DNA from: Arthrobacter sp.
Lineage (GTDB): Bacteria > Actinomycetota > Actinomycetes > Actinomycetales > Micrococcaceae
Assembly (NCBI RefSeq): GCF_031179985.1
Contig: NZ_JAPSHJ010000001.1
Location: 9,392 to 73,391 of the forward strand
Direction: 5' to 3'
DNA length: 64,000 bases
Below, one piece after another: positions 34,575 to 44,194 of this stretch. Position 1 is the first letter of the stretch. Every line of letters starts with the position of its first letter. The notes below the pieces were generated by a model that was not told where the DNA came from, made no database searches, and saw only the letters and a list, made by a program, of their open reading frames with translations. Made by a program: the position numbers and the translations under genes.

Positions 34575-35930
34575 TTATTTCTGCAGAACCTTGGCGTCAC
34601 CCACCAGGTCCCTGACTGTCTTGTCGTATTGCTCGGCTGCCTCCCGCGGCGAGAGCGTACCCGTGATCACTGCTTCAGTGGCAACCTGCACGGCCGCGGA
34701 GATCCGTGGGTAGTCCGCTGTTGCGGGCCGGTAGTGGGTGACGGAAACGAGTTCTGACACGTCCTTGACGAACGGGTTGGCCGCCAGATAGTCGGGTTCG
34801 GCGGCAACGTCTGACCGGACTGCGATTTGGGAACTCGCAATGGTGAACGCCAGTGAGTTCTTCTTGCTCAGGGCCGTGGCAAGGAACTGGAACGCCTGGT
34901 CCGGATTCTTGGAGTCAGCACCGACGGCCAGGGTCCAGCCGCCCGACATGCTGACGCCGCCCGGCTCCTGGCCGCGCTGGGTGGGGAACTTAGCCACGCC
35001 CATATCTTCGGCGTAGCCTGCCCACTCGTAACTGCCGCCCTTCTGCCAGAACGACGGCGAGTAGGAACCTTCCACGACGGCCCCCATTTTGCCCTGCGGC
35101 AACCATTCGCCGAAGACCTTCTTCCAGACATTCGCGTCGAGCGCCTCGGCAGGCGTAACAGCCAGTTTTTCGTCGTAGAGGGTTTTCAGGAAGGCCAGCG
35201 AATCGGTGAAGCCCTGCGAACCGACCACCCACTTCTTCTCCTGCCGGTCATACAGCTCACTGTCCGTGCCATACAACAGCTCGTAGAAGCTTTGCATCAC
35301 GCTACCTTCACCGGACGCCTTGCCGGCGTACATGTTGAAGGGAACCACGGACGGATCCGCAGCCTTCATTTTGCGGGCAGCGTCGAGGATTTCACCCCAG
35401 GTCCGAGGCTGCCAGGGCACGGCGATCCCTGCCTTTTGCAGGACCTTCTTGTTGTACCAGATGCCGCGGGTGTCAGTGCCCAGCGGGACAGCGTAGATTC
35501 CGCCGTCGTCACCGGTGCCGGCAGCTTTGACGGCTTCACTGTAGGCCTCCCAGTCGTCCCACTTCTCGAGGTAACTGTCCAGCTTCAGGAGGTATCCGGC
35601 GTCGACGTCCGATCGCACTTTGAAGGTGTCCTCATAAAAGACGTCAGGTGCGGTTTCCGGGGACCTCAGGGCCAGTGCAAGCTTGGTGCCATAGTCGTCG
35701 TCGTTCGCCTCGATGGGCTGCAGCTCAACGGTGGTGCCTTGATTGACAGCTTCAAAATCCTTCTTGGCATCCTTGAACAGGGTGTCGAGGGCGGTAAAGG
35801 AGTCTGTCTTTTGGTAGACGATCTTCAATGTCCGGTTTTCTGCGGCCGGCTGTTCCGGGGAACAGGCCGATGATGCCAGCAGCACTGCCGCAGACAACAG
35901 TGCCACGAGTAATCTGGCAGGGCGGTGCAC
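34575..35930 (-). CDS. extracellular sugar-binding lipoprotein of the second ABC importer
   Basis: A 451-residue family-1 solute-binding protein. The start GTG 35930 is preferred: TTGGAG lies upstream and it gives a normal signal peptide, RLLVALLSAAVLLASSAC, with the lipobox Cys at about residue 23. The mature part shows LKIVYQKTDSFTALDTLF, TRGIWYNKKVLQKAGI and the C-terminal SPREAAEQYDKTVRDLV. No regulator or glycosidase gene is adjacent, so the ligand is unknown. Confidence 0.92.
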   Translation of the reverse strand: MHRPARLLVALLSAAVLLASSACSPEQPAAENRTLKIVYQKTDSFTALDTLFKDAKKDFEAVNQGTTVELQPIEANDDDYGTKLALALRSPETAPDVFYEDTFKVRSDVDAGYLLKLDSYLEKWDDWEAYSEAVKAAGTGDDGGIYAVPLGTDTRGIWYNKKVLQKAGIAVPWQPRTWGEILDAARKMKAADPSVVPFNMYAGKASGEGSVMQSFYELLYGTDSELYDRQEKKWVVGSQGFTDSLAFLKTLYDEKLAVTPAEALDANVWKKVFGEWLPQGKMGAVVEGSYSPSFWQKGGSYEWAGYAEDMGVAKFPTQRGQEPGGVSMSGGWTLAVGADSKNPDQAFQFLATALSKKNSLAFTIASSQIAVRSDVAAEPDYLAANPFVKDVSELVSVTHYRPATADYPRISAAVQVATEAVITGTLSPREAAEQYDKTVRDLVGDAKVLQK

Positions 35931-36705
35931 GACGCTCCAATCTTCGAGCGGCTGCAGCCCCCAATATCCTCCAGCTGGCCCCCGCCCGTATTGCAATTTC
36001 AGTTGAATATCACCCACAAACAAAGCGGCGGGAGCCGGTCCTCAGCCTTCAAGCACTCAGATAAAAAGAATAGACCGGGAAGAACCTGGGAATCATCGAT
36101 TCTCTCGCGCCGGAACCCGTGTCCTCCAGCGCATGGCCGTTGTTCGGACCCGAACTCTCGCGGAGTTCATTTGGTTCCAGCTCCGGAACGATGTCCGGGA
36201 ACCTGTCCCCTGAGTCGTTCCCGGTTTGACTGTCATGGACATTCCCGCACTACTTGGCACCAGCTGGCCCCCTCTAGCCTTCAGCCGGGAACCGTCCCAG
36301 GGCCTCTCTGACAAGTAGGCCTTTCGGGTCAGTTTGCGGCCGCCCCTGGAAGTCCAAGCAGCAAACGCGCCCCGAAGTAGGACGTAAAGCGGTGCTCAAA
36401 GTGGCCAATCGAATAAGCTGGCCAAGTTAGTTGGCCGCGCCAATCAAAGAAACACAAGCTCGAGGGTAGCTACGATCCTCTGCCTCAGTCCATGCGAGGA
36501 TCCCCCTTCCCCAGGCTGGCCATCATCGCATCGGTACTAAAGCCGGCACGACTGGCGGGTACAGTCGCGAGCAACCAGCCCTCACATCTTCAGCCTTGCG
36601 AGTCCTGCCTGTTTGCGAACTCCGCCAATGAGCGCAGGGTTGGCACCACGATACGATGCCGCAGTGCCAACTGCTGCGTCTTATTGCCCCGAGCTAACAG
36701 GGGAA
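35931..36705. repeat. long non-coding gap with iterated CCGGRAAC motif
   Basis: About 775 bases without a convincing gene. A motif of the form CCGG(G)AAC...GTCC occurs at 36110-36124, 36183-36196, 36195-36208 and 36285-36298. Two of its arms also form an 8-bp inverted repeat, CCGGGAAC/GTTCCCGG, at 36195-36224. TTCAGTTGAA near 36000 is a weak palindrome that could serve the importer promoter. The 36300-36700 part has no recognisable structure and may be gene debris. Confidence 0.45.
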
Positions 36706-37707
<1,002 letters not shown>

Positions 37708-37719
37708 TTAAGGTAAAGC

Positions 37720-37751
37720 GTACGACGGCGGGCGGTGGCCCGCCGTCGTAC
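37720..37751 (-). terminator. strong intercistronic hairpin between nrdE and nrdF
   Basis: A perfect 14-bp stem, GTACGACGGCGGGC / GCCCGCCGTCGTAC, with a 4-base loop lies 14 bases after the nrdE stop and 39 bases before the nrdF start. On the transcribed strand it is followed by GCTTTACC, not a T-run. It could be a partial terminator or an mRNA stabiliser that sets the NrdE:NrdF ratio. Confidence 0.65.
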
Positions 37752-37765
37752 TCAACCGATTTCGG

Positions 37766-39943
37766 TTACAACATGCACGAGACGCAGTTTTCCACCTCAG
37801 TCCCCTCCAGCGCGAGCTGGCGGAGACGGATGTAGTAGATGGTCTTGATGCCCTTGCGCCATGCGTAGATCTGGGCCTTGTTGATGTCGCGGGTGGTGGC
37901 GGTGTCCTTGAAGAACAGCGTCAGGCTCAGGCCCTGATCCACGTGCTGGGTGGCGGCGGCGTAGGTGTCGATGACCTTCTCGTAGCCGATCTCATACGCG
38001 TCCTGGTAGTACTCCAGGTTGTCGTTGGTGAGGTAGGGCGCCGGGTAGTACACGCGGCCCAGCTTGCCTTCCTTGCGGATCTCGATCTTGGACGCCACCG
38101 GGTGGATCGAGGAGGTGGAGTTGTTGATGTAGCTGATCGAGCCCGTCGGCGGAACGGCCTGCAGGTTCTGGTTGTAGATGCCGTGCTCCATGACCGAAGC
38201 CTTCAGCTCGCGCCAGTCATCCTGAGTGGGAATATGGACGTTCTTGAAGAGCTCCTTGACCTTCTCGGTCTTCGGAACCCATTCCTGCTCGGTGTACTTG
38301 TCGAAGTACTCGCCGGTTGCATACTTGGATTTCTCGAAGCCGCCGAAGGTCTGGCCGGTCTGGATGGCCAGCTTATTGGACGCGCGAACGGCGTGGTAAA
38401 CCACCGAGTAGAAGTAGATGTTGGTGAAGTCCAGCCCCTCTTCGGAACCGTAGTGAACCCGTTCGCGGGCAAGGTAACCGTGCAGGTTCATCTGGCCCAG
38501 GCCGATGGCGTGCGACTGGTCATTGCCCTTCGCGATGGAGGGAACCGAGGTGATGTTGGACATGTCCGATACGGCTGAGAGTGACCGGATGGCCGTCTCG
38601 ATGGTCAGGCCGAAGTCCGGCGAATCCATGGTCTTCGCGATGTTCAGCGAGCCCAGGTTGCAGGAGATATCCTTGCCGGTCTCCGCATAGGAGAGGTCAT
38701 CGTTGTACGTGGTGGGCTGGGAAACCTGGAGGATCTCCGAGCACAGGTTGGACATGATGATCTTGCCGTCTATCGGGTTGGCCCGGTTCACGGTGTCCTC
38801 GAACATGATGTACGGGTAGCCGGATTCGAACTGAATCTCGGCGAGGGTCTGGAAGAACTCACGCGCCTTGATCTTGGTCTTCTTGATCCGGGAATCGTCC
38901 ACCATCTCGTAGTACTTCTCGGTGACCGAAACGTCGGAGAACGGCATCCCATAGACACGTTCAACGTCGTACGGCGAGAACAGGTACATGTCCTCGTCCT
39001 TCTTGGCCAGCTCGAAGGTGATGTCCGGAATCACGACCCCGAGGGAGAGGGTCTTGATGCGGATCTTCTCGTCTGCGTTCTCCCGCTTGGTGTCCAGGAA
39101 CCGGTAGATGTCCGGGTGATGAGCGTGCAGGTACACGGCTCCGGCGCCCTGGCGGGCACCGAGCTGGTTGGCGTAGGAGAAGCTGTCCTCGAGGAGCTTC
39201 ATCACGGGGATGACACCGGAAGACTGGTTCTCGATCTGCTTGATGGGCGCGCCGACTTCGCGGATGTTGGTCAGCGCAAAGGCCACGCCACCGCCGCGCT
39301 TGGACAGCTGGAGAGCCGAGTTGATGGAGCGGCCGATCGATTCCATGTTGTCTTCGATGCGGAGCAGGAAGCAGGACACCAGCTCGCCGCGCTGGCGCTT
39401 GCCGGCGTTAAGGAAGGTGGGAGTGGCGGGCTGAAAACGCCCCTCAATGATCTCGTCCACCATCTGCAGGGCAAGCTGCTCATCGCCGCGGGCAAGGTGC
39501 AGGGCCACCATGCAGACGCGGTCCTCGTAGCGCTCCAGGAAACGCTTGCCGTCGAACGTCTTCAGCGTGTACGAGGTATAGAACTTGAACGCGCCGAGGA
39601 AGGTTTCAAAGCGGAACTTCTTCTGGTAGGCCCGCTTGTAGAGTTCGCGGATGAAGTTCATCGTGTACTGGTCGAGAGTTTCGCGCTCGTAGTACTGGTT
39701 CTTCACCAGGTAGTCGAGCTTCTCCTCAAGGTCATGGAAGAAGACCGTGTTGTTGTTCACGTGCTGCAGGAAGTACTGGTGCGCCGCTTCACGATCCGCC
39801 TCGAACTGGATCTCTCCGTTGGGACCGTAGAGGTTCAGCATCGCGTTCAGTTCGTGATAGCCAAGGCCCTTGTACGCAGCCGGCAGGGCCTTCTTCTCGG
39901 GGGCGACGGCGGTTACTTCTGTATCTGCGACAGTCGTGTCCAA
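37766..39943 (-). CDS. nrdE: class Ib ribonucleotide reductase alpha subunit NrdE
   Basis: A 725-residue catalytic subunit. [18 protein letters not shown] at the N-terminus and [10 protein letters not shown] near the end are typical of class Ib, and the chain ends ENCVSCML, the redox-active Cys pair reduced by NrdH. Catalytic NLCSEI and SCNLGSLN stretches are present. The start appears to be TTG 39943, lying inside the nrdI reading frame (31-base overlap), which suggests tight translational coupling. The initiation codon is the least certain part. Confidence 0.95.
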   Translation of the reverse strand: MDTTVADTEVTAVAPEKKALPAAYKGLGYHELNAMLNLYGPNGEIQFEADREAAHQYFLQHVNNNTVFFHDLEEKLDYLVKNQYYERETLDQYTMNFIRELYKRAYQKKFRFETFLGAFKFYTSYTLKTFDGKRFLERYEDRVCMVALHLARGDEQLALQMVDEIIEGRFQPATPTFLNAGKRQRGELVSCFLLRIEDNMESIGRSINSALQLSKRGGGVAFALTNIREVGAPIKQIENQSSGVIPVMKLLEDSFSYANQLGARQGAGAVYLHAHHPDIYRFLDTKRENADEKIRIKTLSLGVVIPDITFELAKKDEDMYLFSPYDVERVYGMPFSDVSVTEKYYEMVDDSRIKKTKIKAREFFQTLAEIQFESGYPYIMFEDTVNRANPIDGKIIMSNLCSEILQVSQPTTYNDDLSYAETGKDISCNLGSLNIAKTMDSPDFGLTIETAIRSLSAVSDMSNITSVPSIAKGNDQSHAIGLGQMNLHGYLARERVHYGSEEGLDFTNIYFYSVVYHAVRASNKLAIQTGQTFGGFEKSKYATGEYFDKYTEQEWVPKTEKVKELFKNVHIPTQDDWRELKASVMEHGIYNQNLQAVPPTGSISYINNSTSSIHPVASKIEIRKEGKLGRVYYPAPYLTNDNLEYYQDAYEIGYEKVIDTYAAATQHVDQGLSLTLFFKDTATTRDINKAQIYAWRKGIKTIYYIRLRQLALEGTEVENCVSCML

Positions 39944-40386
39944 AACTTGTCCAATCCTTGGTTGACCAGGCGGACGTCGTCTGGCGTCCCCATAAGTTCA
40001 AATCGATAGAGGTGTGGGACCTTGCACTTGGCGGCGACGATGTCGCCGGCCATGCAGTAGTTGTCCCCGAAATTCGTGTTTCCGGCGCCGATGACACCGC
40101 GGATCAGCTTCCTGTTCTGCGGATTGTTGAGGAAACGGATAACCTGCTTGGGAACCGAGCCCTCTCCCCCGGTTCCACCGTACGTTGGCAGCACCAGCAC
40201 AAAGGGCTCAGTAGCGACCAAAGGACTCTCACTCGCGTAGAGCGGGATCCGCGCCGAGTCCCTTCCAAGCTTGTCGACGAAGCGCTTGGTGTTCTCCGAC
40301 GTGGAGGAAAAATAGATCAATGCGCTGTGGGTGGTGTTGATGGCCTGAGCCTCCAGCGGAGCATCGGCCACTGCCAGTGCTGCCAT
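39913..40386 (-). CDS. nrdI: NrdI flavodoxin-like protein
   Basis: A 157-residue flavodoxin-like protein that supplies the oxidant to assemble the Mn(III)2-tyrosyl radical of Nrd[19 protein letters not shown] is the FMN phosphate loop, followed by [20 protein letters not shown] and [16 protein letters not shown]. An N-terminal extension of about 20 residues ([14 protein letters not shown]) precedes the core. ATG 40386 or GTG 40395 may start it. Confidence 0.95.
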   Translation of the reverse strand: MAALAVADAPLEAQAINTTHSALIYFSSTSENTKRFVDKLGRDSARIPLYASESPLVATEPFVLVLPTYGGTGGEGSVPKQVIRFLNNPQNRKLIRGVIGAGNTNFGDNYCMAGDIVAAKCKVPHLYRFELMGTPDDVRLVNQGLDKFWTRLSQIQK

Positions 40387-40430
40387 GGGAGTCACCTCAC
40401 CTGTGCTCGTTTCGGGCGCTTGAGCCCGTG

Positions 40431-40676
40431 CTATGCGACGGAGGAAGTGGCCAGCATGGCCAGTTCCTCGATCTTGTCCGGACGGAAGCCGGACCAGTGA
40501 TCCTGGTCGGTGACCACAACTGGTGCCTGCATGTAGCCGAGGGCCTTCAGGCGCTCGAGTGCATCCGCATCCTGCGAGATGTCAACGCTCTGGTATGTGA
40601 TGCCCTTCTTGTCCAGCGCGCGGTAAGTCGCGTTGCACTGAACACAGGCCGGTTTCGTGTAAACCGTAACGGTCAT
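40431..40676 (-). CDS. nrdH: NrdH glutaredoxin-like redoxin
   Basis: An 81-residue thioredoxin-fold electron donor for NrdE. The active site is [14 protein letters not shown] (CVQC, the NrdH motif), and [20 protein letters not shown] is the cis-Pro loop and characteristic NrdH C-terminus. It is the promoter-proximal gene of the nrdHIEF operon, 44 bases before nrdI. Confidence 0.96.
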   Translation of the reverse strand: MTVTVYTKPACVQCNATYRALDKKGITYQSVDISQDADALERLKALGYMQAPVVVTDQDHWSGFRPDKIEELAMLATSSVA

Positions 40677-40835
40677 GGTCCCTGTCCCCTTTGTTGAACT
40701 CTTAGCTCTTCGTTATCCGTAGGCCGCAACCGGAACTGGGATTCCTTGTCCGTTACTGCCCCTGGTTCAAGCTGCCTGAGCCACACTGAACCAGTTTTGT
40801 TGTCTTCGCTGATTCCCCGATCAATCAGTAACTCG

Positions 40836-40882
40836 ATACTACATGTAGTGCACGTTGCTCTGTGGAACCCCAAGATGATGTA
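40836..40882 (-). promoter_or_regulatory. tandem NrdR-box-like operators upstream of nrdHIEF
   Basis: ATACTACATGTAGTGC at 40836-40851 contains the perfect 12-bp palindrome ACTACATGTAGT and fits the NrdR box pattern C-w-A-s-A-T-a-T-w-G. A second, weaker match lies at 40867-40882 (reverse strand core CATCATCTTG). The two cores are 32 bp apart, about three helical turns, which is the spacing known for paired NrdR boxes. NrdR represses nrd genes when dATP is high. Confidence 0.75.
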
Positions 40883-40908
40883 TTACAAGTATGTCATTTA
40901 ATGCACCG

Positions 40909-40981
40909 TTAATCCACAGGCAAGGTCCTTCAAAATGTCCGGATTTCTCCTGTTTTGGCGGACTTAATCCACACCCTGTGG
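40909..40981. repeat. repeated TTAATCCACA elements (DnaA-box-like)
   Basis: TTAATCCACA occurs at 40909-40918 and 40964-40973, and the second copy continues into the palindrome CCACA-ccc-TGTGG (40969-40981). The last nine bases, TAATCCACA, differ from the DnaA box TTATCCACA at one position. They sit upstream of the NrdR-like boxes in the gap between nrdH and the next gene. Confidence 0.4.
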
Positions 40982-41137
40982 AGTACTTAGCCACATTTAA
41001 ACCCCAGCGTGTCGCTTCGTGGACGGCGTGTCGCGGCACTCCCTGAAAGCGCTGGACGCCACTCTTGCCCTGACCTAGGGTCGAGCCACCTGCACAAGCC
41101 TGCAGCGGACAAGCCTGCAGCAAATAAGGAAGGCCGA

Positions 41138-41701
41138 GTGGCCATGGCGAAACTGATTTATAGCGGGATCACCTCCCTCGACGGCTACATAGCGGACCGC
41201 AAGGGCAACTTCGACTGGAGCGCTCCCGACGAAGAAGTCCACACGTTCATCAACCGGAATGAAGGGCTCCTTGGCACGTTCCTCCTGGGACGCCACATGT
41301 ATGACGTGATGGTCTGGTGGGAAACTCTTCCGCTTGCCGACGAATCCCCTGCCATGCAGGATTTCGCCCGGATCTGGAAGGAGGCGGACAAGGTGGTCTA
41401 CTCCACTACACTCGACGCCGTATCCAGCACCAGGACCAGAATCGAGCGGAGTTTCGACCCCGAGGCAGTCCGGCAGCTGAAGGAAACAGCTGACCGGGAT
41501 ATTTCTGTGGCCGGCCCGGTTCTTGCTTCCCATGCCATCAAGGCAGGGCTGGTGGATGAATTCCATGTTTACGTCATGCCGATGATTGTGGGAGGGGGCA
41601 AACAATTCCTTCCCGACGACGTCCGCCTCAGGGTCGAACTGCTCGAGGAGCGCCGCTTTGCCAGCGGCGTCGTCTATCTCAGATACCGCAACAGGTCCTG
41701 A
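41138..41701 (+). CDS. dihydrofolate reductase family (RibD C-terminal-like) protein
   Basis: A 187-residue protein of the RibD-C/DHFR-like fold: AKLIYSGITSLDGYIADRKG at the start, FLLGRHMYDVMVWWETLP, DISVAGPVLASHAIKAGLVD and VYVMPMIVGGGKQFLP. These family members bind NADPH but most have no proven substrate. The start is GTG 41138, with AAGGAAGG upstream; ATG 41144 is six bases inside. Confidence 0.88.
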   Translation: MAMAKLIYSGITSLDGYIADRKGNFDWSAPDEEVHTFINRNEGLLGTFLLGRHMYDVMVWWETLPLADESPAMQDFARIWKEADKVVYSTTLDAVSSTRTRIERSFDPEAVRQLKETADRDISVAGPVLASHAIKAGLVDEFHVYVMPMIVGGGKQFLPDDVRLRVELLEERRFASGVVYLRYRNRS

Positions 41702-41825
41702 AGCGAACGCTTTTTCACATTCGGCAGGTGACCCACCTCGCCGGACCGCTCCTTTCCCCAAGCCCTTCCTACATGCCTGCAGCCAGCATTACCCCTTGAC
41801 GTAATTCCCGTCACGTTTTATGTTG

Positions 41826-41852
41826 GTAAACAGTAAACGGTTAACCGTAAAC
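41826..41852. promoter_or_regulatory. candidate GntR operator
   Basis: GTAAAC is repeated at 41826-41831, 41833-41838 and 41847-41852. Between the last two lies the perfect palindrome ACGGTTAACCGT (41837-41848). The cluster is 40 bases before the GntR gene, suggesting autoregulation and control of the downstream transporter/sugar operon. Confidence 0.6.
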
Positions 41853-41891
41853 CGAGCGCCAAGCCAAGTGCGATCGAGGAAGTAGTCAACG

Positions 41892-42584
41892 ATGACGAGC
41901 CTGCTTTTTACCAATGGGGAACGCTCCATATCCCAAGCAGAAGGCCTGGGCGCCCAGGTGGTTTCACAATTGCGCCAGGCAATCGTGGCAAGCGAAATCC
42001 CTCCCGGAACTCATCTGGTTGAGTCGCAAGTGTCCGCCAGCTTCGGCGTGAGCCGCGGCCCCGTCCGCGATGCATTCCGTCAGCTCGAAGCGGAAGGACT
42101 GGTTGAGAGCCGGCGGCGGGGTGTCTTTGCCGTTGGCCTGCGTGCCTCCGATGTTGAGGAGCTCTACGAGCTGCGGGAGCTTCTGGAGGTCAAAGCGCTG
42201 GAACTGGCCCACGCACACTCCGAGGATGCCGATTGGGAACCAGTGCTGCAAAGCCTGGCGGCCATGAAGGACCGTGCACAGGCGAAGGATTCTCTTGGAT
42301 TCGCACGGGCCGACCTCAGCTTCCACTCGGCGTTTTACACAGTTGGCGGCACCAAGCGATTGGAGACTATGTGGAAGCAATACGAACCCACGTTCTCGGT
42401 GATGCTTCAGCTCACCAATGCTGAAGAGCGGGACCTTGAACCCATTTATCAGGACCACCTCGATCTCTACACGACGCTGCGCGAGGGCGAGTTGCAAAAG
42501 GCTGTAGACATGCTTCGACTCCATTTGCAGGGTTCCCGCGACCGTCTTACCAAGGCCTTCAGCCGGCTCCATAACGAATCCTGA
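41892..42584 (+). CDS. GntR-family regulator (FadR/FCD type)
   Basis: A 230-residue regulator. The winged helix spans about residues 18-85 (GTHLVESQVSASFGVSRGPV, RDAFRQLEAEGLV), followed by the all-helical FCD ligand domain with LYELRELLEVKALELA, ADLSFHSAFY (metal-ligand His) and DHLDLYTTLREGE. FCD regulators usually bind organic or sugar acids through a metal. It heads the transporter/sugar operon in the same direction and probably represses it. Confidence 0.92.
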   Translation: MTSLLFTNGERSISQAEGLGAQVVSQLRQAIVASEIPPGTHLVESQVSASFGVSRGPVRDAFRQLEAEGLVESRRRGVFAVGLRASDVEELYELRELLEVKALELAHAHSEDADWEPVLQSLAAMKDRAQAKDSLGFARADLSFHSAFYTVGGTKRLETMWKQYEPTFSVMLQLTNAEERDLEPIYQDHLDLYTTLREGELQKAVDMLRLHLQGSRDRLTKAFSRLHNES

Positions 42585-42641
42585 AACACCGGCTCTCAGA
42601 GCCAAGCACCACCCGCACCGCAACAACAAGGAAGTTGGATC

Positions 42642-43616
42642 ATGAAAAAGTCTCGCAGTCTCACCTTAGCCAGCGTTTTTTCCGCTGCTGCCCTTGCGCT
42701 CACAGCATGCCAGGGAGGAGGTGGCGGAACCGGTGGCGCACCCGCTGCTGATAACTATCCGGAAAAGGACATCACCTTCATCGTCCAGGCTGCGGCTGGT
42801 GGCGGGTCCGACCTTGCCTCCCGCGCCCTCGCCGCCGAGCTTGAGAAGGACCTCGGTGTGTCCGTAATCGTGGAAAACCGTCCAGGTGCCTCGGGCTCAA
42901 CAGCTATGCAGTATGTGGCCGATGCCAAGCCGGACGGTTACACCATCGGCTTCGTCCCGGTGGAAATCTCCATGCTCGGCCATCAGGGCTTCGACGTCGA
43001 TCCCGCGAACTATGACTTCCTCGGACAGATCATGCTCGCCCCCGGTGTCGTCTCCGTACCGGTGGACAGCCCGATTAAAACAATGGACGACCTGGTCGCT
43101 GCCGGCAAGAAAGAGCCCCTGAATATGGCTAACTCAGGCCCGGGCTCCATTTGGGAAGCAGCAGAGCGGGGCATCGCCGACGCCACCGGCGCCCAGATAG
43201 TTCCCGTACCGTTCGACGGCGGTGCTCCCGCCGTGGCAGCTGTCATCGGCAAACAAGTAGACGGGGCAGTAGGTGGAACCTCTGAATCACAGGCTGCACA
43301 CAATGCTGGCCAGATCCGTGCCCTTGCCGTGCTCCACAACGAGCGCCACCCCCTGATCAAGGACGTTCCCACCGCGAAGGAACTCGGCTACGACCTTGAA
43401 TTCGGCGGCTGGGGCGGCGTTTATGCTCCCAAGGACCTGCCCGCTGAAGTCCGTGACCGCCTTGCCAGTGCAATTGAGAAGTCTGCCAAATCTGAAGGTT
43501 TCATCAACACGATCTCCAAGGGCGGGGCCCTGCCGGTCTACAAGTCGCCTGAGGACTTCACCTCCTTCATTGACAGCGAGTACGAGCGCTTCGGCAAGCT
43601 TCTGAAGAAGAGCTGA
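42642..43616 (+). CDS. tctC: tripartite tricarboxylate transporter substrate-binding lipoprotein (TctC type)
   Basis: A 324-residue Bug/TctC-family binding protein. The signal SLTLASVFSAAALALTAC ends in a lipobox, followed by a Gly-rich linker. The mature domain shows the family patterns DITFIVQAAAGGGSDLASRA, VENRPGASGSTAMQYVA and MANSGPGSIWEAAE. These proteins bind carboxylates or related small molecules. TctB and TctA follow immediately. The ligand is unknown, but the downstream genes point to a sugar acid or sugar derivative. Confidence 0.92.
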   Translation: MKKSRSLTLASVFSAAALALTACQGGGGGTGGAPAADNYPEKDITFIVQAAAGGGSDLASRALAAELEKDLGVSVIVENRPGASGSTAMQYVADAKPDGYTIGFVPVEISMLGHQGFDVDPANYDFLGQIMLAPGVVSVPVDSPIKTMDDLVAAGKKEPLNMANSGPGSIWEAAERGIADATGAQIVPVPFDGGAPAVAAVIGKQVDGAVGGTSESQAAHNAGQIRALAVLHNERHPLIKDVPTAKELGYDLEFGGWGGVYAPKDLPAEVRDRLASAIEKSAKSEGFINTISKGGALPVYKSPEDFTSFIDSEYERFGKLLKKS

Positions 43617-43618
43617 TC

Positions 43619-44194
43619 ATGAACGCCAGTCCCCTCAATCGCCGGGACCGTAAGGCGGAAGCGCCGGTGCGTAACGACGTCGAGCCGGCTGGTATGAATG
43701 CCGCTCCGGGCGAGGAGGCAGACGCACCGGCTGCTTCTGCCTCCGCCAACCCCTCAAAGTGGCTTGAAATCGCCGTAGCCACGGCCGCCGTCGCGCTCAC
43801 CGCCGCGGTGTACCTGCTTGGCGGAGAAATCCAGCTCAGGGCTGAACAGCCGGGCATGACTCCGCGGTCCTGGCCGCAGTTGCTCGGCGGACTGGGACTT
43901 GCTCTCTCCATCATTCTGCTGCTCATTGCGGTACTCCGCCCGCCACAGCCGCGATCCGATCTCGAAGCCTCTACCCGGCCAGGATGGCTTCGGCTGCTCC
44001 TCACAGTAGCCGCCACCATCGCGTTCCTCGCGGCATGGCCCCTTCTCGGCTTCGTCTTTACGGCCCCGGTGTTCATTGCCGTGGTGACCGCCATCGGGGG
44101 CGGACGGGGATTCCGTGCGCTGCTCATCTACCCCGTTGTGATGGCCGCTCTGATCTACGCGCTGTTCAACCTACTCCTGAAAGTGCCGCTATGA
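43619..44194 (+). CDS. tctB: tripartite tricarboxylate transporter small membrane subunit (TctB type)
   Basis: A 191-residue protein with a hydrophilic N-terminus of about 45 residues and four predicted membrane spans, as in TctB: AVATAAVALTAAVYLLGG, LLGGLGLALSIILLLIAV, LTVAATIAFLAAWPLLGFVF and a last span near LIYPVVMAALIYALFNL. It starts two bases after tctC stops and overlaps tctA by ATGA. Confidence 0.9.
   Translation: MNASPLNRRDRKAEAPVRNDVEPAGMNAAPGEEADAPAASASANPSKWLEIAVATAAVALTAAVYLLGGEIQLRAEQPGMTPRSWPQLLGGLGLALSIILLLIAVLRPPQPRSDLEASTRPGWLRLLLTVAATIAFLAAWPLLGFVFTAPVFIAVVTAIGGGRGFRALLIYPVVMAALIYALFNLLLKVPL

Noticed and set aside
40897..41137. Possible replication origin because of DnaA-box-like repeats.
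   Set aside because: Only two imperfect boxes, no AT-rich unwinding region, and no dnaA/dnaN/gyrB genes nearby.
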